A stretch of 64,000 bases of DNA from DASUNP01 sp963728545 (GTDB taxonomy: Bacteria > Acidobacteriota > Blastocatellia > UBA7656): the NCBI GenBank assembly GCA_963728545.1, contig CAVSKO010000003.1:868001-932000 (forward strand). Direction: 5' to 3'. Both the position numbers and the translations under genes were made by a program. Position 1 is the stretch's first letter; each line of letters starts with the position of its first letter. Positions 52,220 through 61,044 of this stretch are shown piece by piece. A model generated the notes under the pieces. The model ran no database searches. It saw only the letters and a program-made list of their open reading frames with translations, and was not told the origin of the DNA.

Positions 52220-53416
52220 TCAAGCCCTTATTCCGGATTCAATCGTGTCATAGATCTCAACCGCTCGCTGCTCAAGCTCGCCCCATGTCCTTTTCTTAGC
52301 CGTTTGACTTGCGGCGTCTCCCATCTGCCGGCAAACATCGCGGTTCTCATAAAGGAAGAGTATCTTTTCCTTTAAGGCATCAACGTCTCTGATGGGCACA
52401 ATAAAACCTTCTACGCCTTCCGTCAGAACCTCCTTCGAGCCTGTATTCTCGGTGACAATCACCGGCACGCCGCAGGCCATCGCCTCTAAGACGGCCAGGG
52501 CGAAGGAGTCGGCCAGCGAGGGGAGAACAAAGACCGAGCTGTCATTGTAGTATTTCAACAACTCGACCTTCGGCAATGTAGGGATATGTTTATAGACCCC
52601 TTCATAACGCCTCAAGATAGGCGCCATATCCGGGTCGAGCTTGCCGATAAACAGCAACTCGGCTTCGGGCAGCTTAAGCTCTTCAAACGCCTGGAGCAGA
52701 TACTGAACCCCTTTTCGCAATGTCACCTGGCCGACATAAAGGATGCGGAATACGGTATTCTTACGCTCGACTTTATAAAAGTGGCTCAGGTCAGTCCCGT
52801 AACGAAGCACGAAGATTTTATCTTCAGGAAAGCCTTCGGCAATAAAACTCTTTTTGGCGTGCTCTGACGGCACAATAAAATAATCGGCTATCGAAAACTC
52901 TTCAAGCAGTTTTTCTTCGTAAAGCCGTCCTCTTATTTCGCTCTTCACCCCGAACCTCTCCTGCTCTTCGAGCAGGAGTCTGACTTGAAACCTCGGATGT
53001 TCCTGCGGCACGTCGCACACTATCGTGGCCCCCGCAGACTTTGCTTTGCGCGCCGAGTACAGACCAATGCTGCTGACGAAATGAAGCACGTCACAAGCAT
53101 CAACCCAGCGTTTCGCCATCAAATCAAAGGAATAGTTTTGCACCCAGTTTGATTGATCAATAGAGGCGACTTTCGTCCTTATTAATGCTTGAGCCAGCAA
53201 TTCCGGCATCTTAATCTGTCTGACCTTTTCGCCGGGAATGCCTAGAAGCCGTCTCCCTTCGAGCTTCTTCCTCAGATATGCAGGCAGCCTCGCGGGCGCC
53301 TGTTCATGCTCAAGCAGGATGAAAGTAGTAACGTACCTCTTAAGATGACCGGAATTATAAAGCGCGCGCGCCAGATAATGGTAATACGGCAAGTTCGCCA
53401 GGAGAATCGTTCGCAA
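52220..53416 (-). CDS. Glycosyltransferase family 4
   Basis: This 398-residue GT-B enzyme begins TILLANLPYYHYLARALYNS. The donor half contains ILYVGQVTLRKGVQYLLQAF, LADSFALAVLEAMACGVPVI in the E-x7-E position and EGFIVPIRDVDALKEKILFL. That last phrase is also found in the neighbouring enzyme at 50948 (FIVPIRDVDAI), suggesting the two are related. It should extend the lipid-linked repeat unit at the cytoplasmic membrane face. Confidence 0.87.
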   Translation of the reverse strand: MRTILLANLPYYHYLARALYNSGHLKRYVTTFILLEHEQAPARLPAYLRKKLEGRRLLGIPGEKVRQIKMPELLAQALIRTKVASIDQSNWVQNYSFDLMAKRWVDACDVLHFVSSIGLYSARKAKSAGATIVCDVPQEHPRFQVRLLLEEQERFGVKSEIRGRLYEEKLLEEFSIADYFIVPSEHAKKSFIAEGFPEDKIFVLRYGTDLSHFYKVERKNTVFRILYVGQVTLRKGVQYLLQAFEELKLPEAELLFIGKLDPDMAPILRRYEGVYKHIPTLPKVELLKYYNDSSVFVLPSLADSFALAVLEAMACGVPVIVTENTGSKEVLTEGVEGFIVPIRDVDALKEKILFLYENRDVCRQMGDAASQTAKKRTWGELEQRAVEIYDTIESGIRA

Positions 53417-53450
53417 CAGTCGTTCTTACCCTTTTCCCTTTACAGCCACC

Positions 53451-54449
53451 TCATGCAGAAGGTGTCTTTCTCGCCTTCAGCAACTCGCCAAATTGGATCA
53501 GAGTTCTTTCAGAAAGCATGTCTTTCCCATGATCTTCTATGGCCTTGATGAGAGCAAATTTTATGTCGTCAAACGATATCTCTAGATCTTTGTCATATCC
53601 GTATTTAGTTACCAATCTCTTCCAGATATTAAATGCTATATACTTTTCGTAATAAAAGAATACCCACAACCAGATCGGGAACAATCCTTTGGGGAGGTAC
53701 TTCTCTTGTAATATGAATCTGCTTCGATATCCGATATAGGAATACCTGGGATCGAATGTCCGATGACTGCCATCGCTTCCATGGTAGGCTACAAATTCGG
53801 GCACATAATATAGCTTATACCCGGCTCGCCGAATCTTTAACGCATAGTCAACGTCTTCGACCCCGAAAAAGTATTCCTCCGGAAGAAGACCTAATTCTTC
53901 CAGAGTCTTCCTTTTAATTAGCATGAGCGCCCCGGAGACGAAGCCGGTCTTCCCAGGCCTATCGTATTGGCCCTCATCAAGCTCAAGCGAACCGCGGATC
54001 ATGCACCCGGCGCGCAGCCGGTCAACGTACCCTCCGGCATACGATATCTTATTCGATTCGGGCGAATAGATAAGCTTGCCGCCGATAACCGCGATCCTCT
54101 CGTCGCCGCCCGCCGTATCTACAGCCTTCTCCAAAAACTGAGGCGTTACCGTAGCGTCGTTGTTCAGCAAGAGCACATAAGCGCAATCCTCGTTACTCAA
54201 CGCGTCTCTTATGCCGACATTGCACCCCCTGGCAAACCCTAAATTCTCATCATTAAAAATGAACCTGTAATCGGGAAACTCGCTTTGTAAGCGTTTGCCC
54301 GATTTATCCGTTGATCCATTATCTACTACGATTATCTCCAGGTTGGGATAAGTGGCCTTCTGTAAAGACTCTAAACACTTCACGCTACAAGCGTAGTTAT
54401 TCCAGTTAAGCACTATCACATAGACTTTCGGCTTGATCAATTCTCCCAT
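53451..54449 (-). CDS. Glycosyltransferase family 2 (rhamnosyltransferase-like)
   Basis: This 332-residue GT-A enzyme starts VYVIVLNWNNYACSVKCLES, with DNGSTDKSGK, NLGFARGCNVGI and metal-binding LLLNNDATV (about residue 95). GVEDVDYALKIRRAGYKLYY is the typical late motif of WsbD/RfbN-type rhamnosyl transferases. The C-terminal helix (FPIWLWVFFYYEKYIAFNIW) may bind the membrane. With RfbC-derived deoxysugars available, rhamnose transfer is plausible but not proven. Confidence 0.88.
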   Translation of the reverse strand: MGELIKPKVYVIVLNWNNYACSVKCLESLQKATYPNLEIIVVDNGSTDKSGKRLQSEFPDYRFIFNDENLGFARGCNVGIRDALSNEDCAYVLLLNNDATVTPQFLEKAVDTAGGDERIAVIGGKLIYSPESNKISYAGGYVDRLRAGCMIRGSLELDEGQYDRPGKTGFVSGALMLIKRKTLEELGLLPEEYFFGVEDVDYALKIRRAGYKLYYVPEFVAYHGSDGSHRTFDPRYSYIGYRSRFILQEKYLPKGLFPIWLWVFFYYEKYIAFNIWKRLVTKYGYDKDLEISFDDIKFALIKAIEDHGKDMLSERTLIQFGELLKARKTPSA

Positions 54450-54544
54450 CTTATACCCTTTTTTTAAGATCGCGACTCAGCCGGTTGTGCGACTGAGTCC
54501 TCTTTCATATTCTTAATGATGATTGTTCTGTCGGATTGTGAGAT

Positions 54545-54823
54545 TCAGGCTTTCTTTAGCCGTATCAACCACTCTGCACAGAGCAATCCGGTCAAAAGGC
54601 CGAACGTGAAGCGATGCGGTATAGAGTAGCGGCGGCCGTTAAATAAAGGCTGAATAGTCTGCACAGAGTAGCCAGTCTCGGCAAAGGCTCTGATAATGCT
54701 CCTGCGCGTGAAGAACCGCAAATGAGTAATATCCAGTACGCCGGATTGCGTGTACTGCCAATCACCGTGTAACAATAAGTTTGATATTATGGGCCAATGT
54801 CTCACATTCGGGACGCTGGCCAC
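54545..54823 (-). CDS. SAM methyltransferase, C-terminal part after a frameshift
   Basis: This frame begins ASVPNVRHWPIISNLLLHGD and continues DITHLRFFTRRSIIRAFAET, the standard second half of Methyltransf_23-type proteins that follows the LEHV...L motif. Coding upstream in this frame (PFLADDGIVV before ASVPN) extends to about 54850 without its own start, showing that it is the continuation of the fragment at 54834-55202. The C-terminal helix (LLTGLLCAEWLIRLKK) may associate with membrane. Confidence 0.8.
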   Translation of the reverse strand: MASVPNVRHWPIISNLLLHGDWQYTQSGVLDITHLRFFTRRSIIRAFAETGYSVQTIQPLFNGRRYSIPHRFTFGLLTGLLCAEWLIRLKKA

Positions 54824-54833
54824 AACGATACCA

Positions 54834-55202
54834 TCATCGGCAAGAAACGGTTCTCAGCCGCCTGAGCAGATTCCAGGGGTCAATCACATGCTCAAGTACG
54901 TCTCCCAATACAAAGCAATCAAATTGCCCGGCAGGCCAATAAAATGACATCTCTTCTATATTACCGACATGAATCTCATTGAGGACAGATCGAGCAATTT
55001 CGCCTTGTTCAGGAACCAGTTCTATGCCGGTTACCCACTTCGCTTTACCCGTTTCCAGCAATCTCTTGCCGACAACCCCGGCTGCGCATCCGACATCCAG
55101 CACTCTCAAGCCGGTCCGATCAATTAAATCGAGCAGAGGCTCACGAGTATCAGAAAAGTAGGTTGCGTCTTTTTCGTCATAGAGAGTTACGAGATCGGGC
55201 AT
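54834..55202 (-). pseudogene. SAM methyltransferase, N-terminal part before a frameshift
   Basis: The frame opens with ATYFSDTREPLLDLID, then SAM motif I VLDVGCAAGVVGKRLLETGK, VTGIELVPEQGEIARSVL and DCFVLGDVLEHVIDPWNLL. It then ends in TVSCR and a stop, whereas the family continues with a PFL-like phrase found one frame over. One extra base in the AGAACC stretch near 54850 explains the break. The repaired protein of about 220 residues would be a normal sugar methyltransferase. Confidence 0.8.
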
Positions 55203-55246
55203 GCTCCCCTACCTAATCAAATATCCCTGGCCGCGACTCGCCGCGC

Positions 55247-56824
55247 TTAAAGACCTTTTCTCATTAACCACCCCATGCGCCGAGCCATTATTGATGACGC
55301 CCATGCTCGCTCTTCATCGGTGACCACCCGCATCCAGACCACGCCGGTGTAAAACACCAGCGAAACGAGCGTGACACATAAAAGCAACGATTGAGAAGCC
55401 ATCCCTTTGACGATCAGCGGAACAGGCGCTAAGAGCGCTGCGACAGCGACCACATAAATACCTTTATTAGCACGAATCGGCGCGAAAGAGAAACCTGATA
55501 TGCGGCGCACGGCCAGGAAGAAGATTATCGCATCTGCGGCAACCCGCAGGCTCCACGCCAGCGCGGCGCCGACTGCGCCGAATAGATATATCAATGCGGC
55601 AGCGCACACCACGTACGGCAGCAATTCCGCCACGTGTATGCGCGCAACAAGGCCGCTCTTGCCGAGCGAGATCAATAAGGCGTATGGAACGTAGGCCAAT
55701 ATGTTAAGCATCAACCCGCCTACTAGAATGTAGAACGGTAAGGCGCTCTCACGACCGTATTCAGGCCCGGCCCAAAAGGTGAATAATGGCTCTGCGGCAG
55801 CACACAGGAGTAAAGCTACGGGAGTAACCAGAAGCAAGTTGGCGCGCAACACGCGCGTATAAAGTCGCTCAAGCGATCCGCCATCGGGTTCAGCTTGTAA
55901 CCTGCTAAATGCGGGCATCAGGGATTGCCCCATCGCCGCAGGCGCCAGGGCTAGCAACCCTGCCGCCGCATAGGCTACCGAATAGTGCGCCAGTGCCGTA
56001 ATAGAAGCTAAACGAGTCAGCAACAGCTTTTCGGCATGTACTAAGACTACCGAGGCAAGGGTTGAAAAGACCAGGCCGCTGCCGAAGCTCATTAACGGCT
56101 TGATGAGCGATGGGCTGATTCTTGGTTTAAATAGACGCGGCAGCAATCGCCCGGAAACAACCAGATGGCTCAGGGCTGTTACAACAGCAACGCCTGCGGT
56201 CACGGCTACAGCCGCCACCAGACCGCCGCCCCAAAACAGCACGAGGGGAATTAAGCAGATTTGCGCAATGCCCGCCCCGGTCGTAATCAGTGTGTTTAAA
56301 TCCATGCGCAGGCGCACAATTTGCGGCGTATTCAACACGCCTGAAACGCTTCGCGCCACAAAACCAATGACTGCCACTCGCAACGCAACGACCGCTACGC
56401 CTTGCAATTGTTCGGGCAGGCGCAGCACGTTCACCACAAGCGGCTCGGCAAATAATGCAAGCGCCAGGGCGCTTGACGCGGCAAGTCCAAATGAGATTAG
56501 AAGTGCCGTCCATACCACGGCTATCTCATCCTTCTCATCCTGGCGGGCGTAGGACTGCGCGCCAAACCGCGTCGAGGCTGTTCCCATTCCGAAGTCAGCA
56601 AATCCCAGGTATCCGATCAATACGTTGATCAAGGCAAGCACACCATAAGCTTCAGACCCTAGCAGGCGTATAACAAATGGTATTGTCACCAGAGAAGCAA
56701 GGAGCGTGACGCATTGGCCGCTCAAAGTCCACAGGCCGCCTCGGATAACCCGCGTGGTCATCCCGACAACAGGGGTCGAGAGAGGGGCGTCGGCGGCTTT
56801 GGCGACTACAGAGCCATCAATCAT
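55247..56824 (-). CDS. Polysaccharide flippase (Wzx type), first copy
   Basis: This 525-residue membrane protein has about 14 transmembrane helices. The start (RVIRGGLWTLSGQCVTLLAS) and the early FADFGMGTASTRFGAQSYAR loop are the usual marks of Wzx/MOP-superfamily exporters. Wzx moves undecaprenyl-linked repeat units across the inner membrane to the Wzy polymerase. A second flippase-like gene lies at 58659-60011, so the locus may export two units or combine two loci. Confidence 0.88.
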   Translation of the reverse strand: MIDGSVVAKAADAPLSTPVVGMTTRVIRGGLWTLSGQCVTLLASLVTIPFVIRLLGSEAYGVLALINVLIGYLGFADFGMGTASTRFGAQSYARQDEKDEIAVVWTALLISFGLAASSALALALFAEPLVVNVLRLPEQLQGVAVVALRVAVIGFVARSVSGVLNTPQIVRLRMDLNTLITTGAGIAQICLIPLVLFWGGGLVAAVAVTAGVAVVTALSHLVVSGRLLPRLFKPRISPSLIKPLMSFGSGLVFSTLASVVLVHAEKLLLTRLASITALAHYSVAYAAAGLLALAPAAMGQSLMPAFSRLQAEPDGGSLERLYTRVLRANLLLVTPVALLLCAAAEPLFTFWAGPEYGRESALPFYILVGGLMLNILAYVPYALLISLGKSGLVARIHVAELLPYVVCAAALIYLFGAVGAALAWSLRVAADAIIFFLAVRRISGFSFAPIRANKGIYVVAVAALLAPVPLIVKGMASQSLLLCVTLVSLVFYTGVVWMRVVTDEERAWASSIMARRMGWLMRKGL

Positions 56825-56839
56825 ATTACTCGCCCTTGC

Positions 56840-57712
56840 TCAGCACAAAGGCAGGCTCCTCCACTGCCCGTACAGTTTGAAAGACATGAGCCTCCGCTTC
56901 GACCTGTATTTCCGCACGTCCCCAATCCCGGCAATCTGCCCATGCAGATGCGCCAGCCGCCTTGTCCTGATCAGAAGCAAAGCCCGGCTCGCAAGCGTGC
57001 GGCCCTGTTTAACGAGCCTCAGCCCGCGCGGCATGAACCAGTCGTTTATCAACACATTATTCCGCGCCCCGTAGAAATCCATGCTCTTCCAGTTCCGCCC
57101 CGCCTCGGATTGCAGGTGATGTATCTTCAGCCCCGGAAAATGGTAGCAGCTTAACCCGCGCTGAAATGCCCGCGTCGCAAGCTCCTGCTCTTCCCCAAAA
57201 TGCACAAGCTCTTCGCAGTACCCGCCAAGCTTAAGGAACCGCTCGCGATGCATCAGATGGCCGCACCCTATAAAAGTTTTGACGCGGTATGGCTCGGCTC
57301 TCAGCGACTTCACCTGGTGCCACTCGTTAACCGGGTTATAGACCGGGAAGGTTAAACAGAGCAGGTCTTCGCGAGCTTCCGCAAACCTGACGACCTTGTC
57401 CAGCGACCCCGCCGCCGGATACGAATCGTCATCGAGGCTGAAGTAGTACTTTGATCTCATCTCACGCGCAAGCTGGTTGCGCCGTACGATCAAGCCCTTC
57501 GATACGGCAAACCGTTTCAACTTTGCGCCGGCGCAAATCGAGGCGACATCAAACGGACAGGCGCGGTCTGACCCGTCATCGAATATCAATATCCGCATAT
57601 TGCTCGGCCTGAATGCCGCAAGCTTCATAAGCGTGTTTCGCAGATCGTCCCAGCGGTTTTTGGTCGTAATACCTATCTCGACGAGCGACAGAGAAGAACC
57701 TTTTATTTTCAT
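56840..57712 (-). CDS. Glycosyltransferase family 2
   Basis: ATG 57712 gives a 290-residue GT-A enzyme; a TTG at 57721 is possible. It reads SLVEIGITTKNRWDDLRNTL, LIFDDGSDRACPFD, metal-binding FSLDDDSYP near residue 95 and HFGEEQELATRAFQRGLSCY. The last is the catalytic-base region. The basic C-terminal stretch (LASRALLLIRTRRLAHLHGQ) suggests membrane contact. Donor unknown. Confidence 0.86.
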   Translation of the reverse strand: MKIKGSSLSLVEIGITTKNRWDDLRNTLMKLAAFRPSNMRILIFDDGSDRACPFDVASICAGAKLKRFAVSKGLIVRRNQLAREMRSKYYFSLDDDSYPAAGSLDKVVRFAEAREDLLCLTFPVYNPVNEWHQVKSLRAEPYRVKTFIGCGHLMHRERFLKLGGYCEELVHFGEEQELATRAFQRGLSCYHFPGLKIHHLQSEAGRNWKSMDFYGARNNVLINDWFMPRGLRLVKQGRTLASRALLLIRTRRLAHLHGQIAGIGDVRKYRSKRRLMSFKLYGQWRSLPLC

Positions 57713-57753
57713 AGTGCACAAGGTCAGTCCGCGTCAAAGTTAAAGTGTGTGCG

Positions 57754-58662
57754 CTAAACCCAATCCCTTAGAGCGCTGATGTAATACTGGATCGATCTGG
57801 TGAATTCGACAGGAAACTTCAGAAGGAACTTTACTAGCGCTTTGCCCGTGATGACCTTAAACCTCAATCTTTTCAGCACCAGTCTGTTCATCACCTGACG
57901 GTCAAAGCCCACCTGTTTGAGCCGCAGCATGACCTCGGGCGCGTCTTTATAAAAAACGCATGTCGAGCGGTCGTACCACGCGCTAAGGTTATAGACACAG
58001 TCGAGGGCCGGGTTTGAAATTACACGCACGGCGGCGTCTTTACCGGCGTAGGAGTAGATGTAAATAGGCGTTGCTAAATTTTTATAGCCTTCGGGCCAAC
58101 TCTCGATTGACTCTATCGCCAGCTTCCTATTCACAATATTGGCGGTCATAAATTGAATCCCGCCTTCATCATATGTCAGGCACTTTTCGATCAACTCTTG
58201 CCCGGGATTTGCGTGCTGGTCTTCCGTCCAGGGATAAAAGCTCTCGCGCATCAGATTCCCGTTCAACCCGTTGACTATCCGGTGATTGAGGTGCAATAGC
58301 CCCAGCCTTTTGTCTTCCTGTAAAGCATCCAGGACTGTCGTCACCGCGTCCTCTCTAATGAAATCATCATCGCTGACCGTCCAGACGTATTCGCCTGCCG
58401 CTTGTTCTATCGAGAAGTATATTCCGGCCACAATCCCATTATTTACGGGCAGGCGCAGGCTGGTAATATTATCGCCCAGCTCTGATTTCCATTTATTACA
58501 GACGACCGGCGTTTGGTCGGTGGACGCGCCGTCGGCAACCAGCAACTGGCACTCGTCCCAGCGCCCATTTATGCTGCCTACGGCCCATCGAATCTGCGCG
58601 TCGAGTTTTGCGGCGCGGTTGTAGCTGGAGATTGCTATAGTCAGAATCGGTCTGTTATTCAT
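57754..58662 (-). CDS. Glycosyltransferase family 2
   Basis: This 302-residue GT-A enzyme shows LTIAISSYNRAAKLDAQIRW, LLVADGASTDQT, GIVAGIYFSIEQAAGEYVWT and metal-binding VSDDDF near residue 98. The combination is like WaaE/Abe-type transferases that use CDP- or dTDP-deoxysugars (TVSDDDF is typical of that group). Its start overlaps the end of the flippase gene (ATGA). Confidence 0.86.
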   Translation of the reverse strand: MNNRPILTIAISSYNRAAKLDAQIRWAVGSINGRWDECQLLVADGASTDQTPVVCNKWKSELGDNITSLRLPVNNGIVAGIYFSIEQAAGEYVWTVSDDDFIREDAVTTVLDALQEDKRLGLLHLNHRIVNGLNGNLMRESFYPWTEDQHANPGQELIEKCLTYDEGGIQFMTANIVNRKLAIESIESWPEGYKNLATPIYIYSYAGKDAAVRVISNPALDCVYNLSAWYDRSTCVFYKDAPEVMLRLKQVGFDRQVMNRLVLKRLRFKVITGKALVKFLLKFPVEFTRSIQYYISALRDWV

Positions 58663-60011
58663 ATATACTGAAGCGCCATTCGTTTGCGATACATATTATA
58701 AATACTGAGCGCCATCGGCAAAATGGCCAGTTGCGAAATAAGGTAGGCCAAAGCAGCGCCCGTAGTCCCGAGCAGAATCGTGCCCGCAGGCAACAATACC
58801 ACCATAAGCACGGCTACCAGCCAGGCCAGCTTTACGAAAGGCTCCTCCTTGAAGCTTCTGACGAAGTAGGTAATAAAGAATGTCGCGAGATTAACCCCTC
58901 CGCCCATGATTAATATCGCCGTAGCTAACGGATCAAGGAACCTGACCGCGAGCCAGGGCAGATTGATACGTATTACGTAAAGCGCCGCGAGCGCCGCCGA
59001 TGCCCCCAGCAGGTAGGCGATAGCGCCATACAGGGCGCTGCGCTCGAACAGGTGCTTAAGTTCGCCCCACCGCGTCCCCGCATTCAGCTTCGCAAAGACC
59101 GCCGTGCGAGAAGATGTCCATACCTGCGAGTAAGACAGCACGATGCCAACCACCGACATCGTAAACCCGAACTGCCCGGCGGCCTCCGCTCCTGCTATCG
59201 AGAAGATCAAAGGGTTGAACAGGCCGTAGGTGAAAAGCCCCGTCGCCCACGTCATCGCGTAGCGCCACTGCAAAGGCCACACCTCTTTTCGCCAGGAAAC
59301 CTCTCTGTTATGCCGGAAACCTGCAAGCATGCGTATGAGAAACTTGCCGTGCGCAATCGCGATCCACAGAAACCCTGCCGCAAAGCTCGCCAACAATCCT
59401 GCGCCAAGCGACCACAGCTTCCCGCCCAGGCTGAAAACAAGCAATGTAACTCCGACCTGCGCGATAGCCTGAAGCGCCCTTCGGAGATTAGCCGGTACGA
59501 TAAACTGGCAGCCTTCGAGAAAGCCGTTGATAAAGACCAGGGTCAGGTTGAGCGGGGCGACGCAACATAGAAAAACCCAGGGGCCGAGCCATTCGATTTG
59601 CTGGTTGGCCTCCTCATGCCTGGACAAAATGAGATACCCGAGCGGCAGAGCAATCACCAACTGCAAAAGGGCAGACATGCCGCCGAATATCAAGGATATC
59701 CTCAAAATGCTCTTCAGCCTGTTGTTATCGTGCGAGGTTTGCTTTTCGATTCCGCCCGTCACTCCGCCGGTTCCGTGAGCGGCGAATTGCAGTATGACCT
59801 GCGCCATTCCCATCTCGGCGTAATTCGCCATAAGTACAATGCCCTGGAACGTGAACCAGTACCCCTGTTCTGCGAGCGTCAAGAAATGGATTACCAGAAG
59901 GGCGGCTATCGGGCTCGTGATTGTGGAGACGAGGCGCGCAACTCCCGAAGAGAGGACTATGGGGTCGGCCACGCCGCTCGATTTTTTCACCTCTGCCGCA
60001 GGCGCGATCAT
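58659..60011 (-). CDS. Polysaccharide flippase-like membrane protein, second copy
   Basis: This 450-residue protein has about twelve transmembrane helices and opens RLVSTITSPIAALLVIHFLT, with the early GYWFTFQGIVLMANYAEMGM loop. It is an O-antigen-flippase-like branch distinct from the gene at 55247. It lies between two family 2 glycosyltransferase genes with four-base overlap to one of them. The substrate may be a different lipid-linked unit. Confidence 0.82.
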   Translation of the reverse strand: MIAPAAEVKKSSGVADPIVLSSGVARLVSTITSPIAALLVIHFLTLAEQGYWFTFQGIVLMANYAEMGMAQVILQFAAHGTGGVTGGIEKQTSHDNNRLKSILRISLIFGGMSALLQLVIALPLGYLILSRHEEANQQIEWLGPWVFLCCVAPLNLTLVFINGFLEGCQFIVPANLRRALQAIAQVGVTLLVFSLGGKLWSLGAGLLASFAAGFLWIAIAHGKFLIRMLAGFRHNREVSWRKEVWPLQWRYAMTWATGLFTYGLFNPLIFSIAGAEAAGQFGFTMSVVGIVLSYSQVWTSSRTAVFAKLNAGTRWGELKHLFERSALYGAIAYLLGASAALAALYVIRINLPWLAVRFLDPLATAILIMGGGVNLATFFITYFVRSFKEEPFVKLAWLVAVLMVVLLPAGTILLGTTGAALAYLISQLAILPMALSIYNMYRKRMALQYI

Positions 60012-60024
60012 TTCGTCGATCCTT

Positions 60025-61044
60025 CTATCGCTGATGAATCTTTGCGTTCAGGCGATTCATGTAGCCGAGATAAAGCCTGGGGAAAAAGAAGGTCATTACC
60101 CACCTGGCAATTCTTCTCAACCGCGTGCCGCGCCGCACCGCGCGACCGATGATGCCTACGCGCTTAAAAAACTTCGACTCCGTCAGCAAAGCTTTCTCGT
60201 CTTCCATCTCCCTGCACACGCGCTGAGTGATTCTCTTAAGCAAGAGGCATTCATCGCCCCTTTCGGGAAATAGCCTTTCCAGAGTCTCAAGGTCTTGCAA
60301 GCGATTTTTGTAGATGGCGATTTTGCTGTCGGCAGGTTTTAACAGGATCGCGTGCAAATCCCGCCCGCCTTCCCTGCCCTTCAGCGCCTTAAAGTGCGTG
60401 TTGTTGTCATGCAGCCGATACAGCACGAGCGGCTCGTCTATATATTCGATCTCACCTATGAGCGCCGCGCGGAAAGGGATCACCATGTCCTCGTTGAACA
60501 CCTCTTTTAGAATCGGCCCGAACAGATCGAATAGCCGTCTGTCCCATGCCTGGGCGCAACCGAGCGTGGCGCTGAATCGCTCCGCCATCCACCGCGCCGA
60601 GAGTCGATCCGGGCCGCGCCCGGCAAGGTATGGTCCCGCCCGCTCCCCCTCCCCGTTTATGACGGTGGCGTTTGAATACAGCGACAGAGCTTTTCCGTTC
60701 GAGGAATCATAAGCAGCGAATAGCTTCTCGACGCGGCCGGGGAGCGATATATCGTCGCCTGCCGCGGCGACTATCAGTTGCCCCTCCGCCATCTCCATCA
60801 CCAGATTTATGTGCGCGCCGAAGCCTATGTTCTGAGGATTGCGGTTCAAACGTATTTTATGCGGGCCTCGGTAACCTGAAACTTCCTGCTTAATGAACTC
60901 AAAAGTGCGGTCCGCAGAGCAGTCGTCAGACAGTATGATCTCAAGCGGGGAATAAGTCTGAGCGAGCGCGCCGCGCACGGCTTCTCGGATGAATTGCTCC
61001 TGGTTGTAGGCAAAGAGCGCAAACGTGACGAGGTTGCTGTTCAT
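60025..61044 (-). CDS. Glycosyltransferase family 2
   Basis: This 339-residue GT-A enzyme has TFALFAYNQEQFIREAVRGA, LSDDCSADRT, IGFGAHINLVMEMAEGQL and metal-binding VAAAGDDIS near residue 98. EVFNEDMVIPFRAALIGEIE precedes a charged C-terminal region with basic helices. It resembles rhamnosyl/hexosyl transferases of O-antigen loci. Its ATG overlaps the aminotransferase stop (ATGA), linking its translation to the amino-sugar genes. Confidence 0.86.
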   Translation of the reverse strand: MNSNLVTFALFAYNQEQFIREAVRGALAQTYSPLEIILSDDCSADRTFEFIKQEVSGYRGPHKIRLNRNPQNIGFGAHINLVMEMAEGQLIVAAAGDDISLPGRVEKLFAAYDSSNGKALSLYSNATVINGEGERAGPYLAGRGPDRLSARWMAERFSATLGCAQAWDRRLFDLFGPILKEVFNEDMVIPFRAALIGEIEYIDEPLVLYRLHDNNTHFKALKGREGGRDLHAILLKPADSKIAIYKNRLQDLETLERLFPERGDECLLLKRITQRVCREMEDEKALLTESKFFKRVGIIGRAVRRGTRLRRIARWVMTFFFPRLYLGYMNRLNAKIHQR

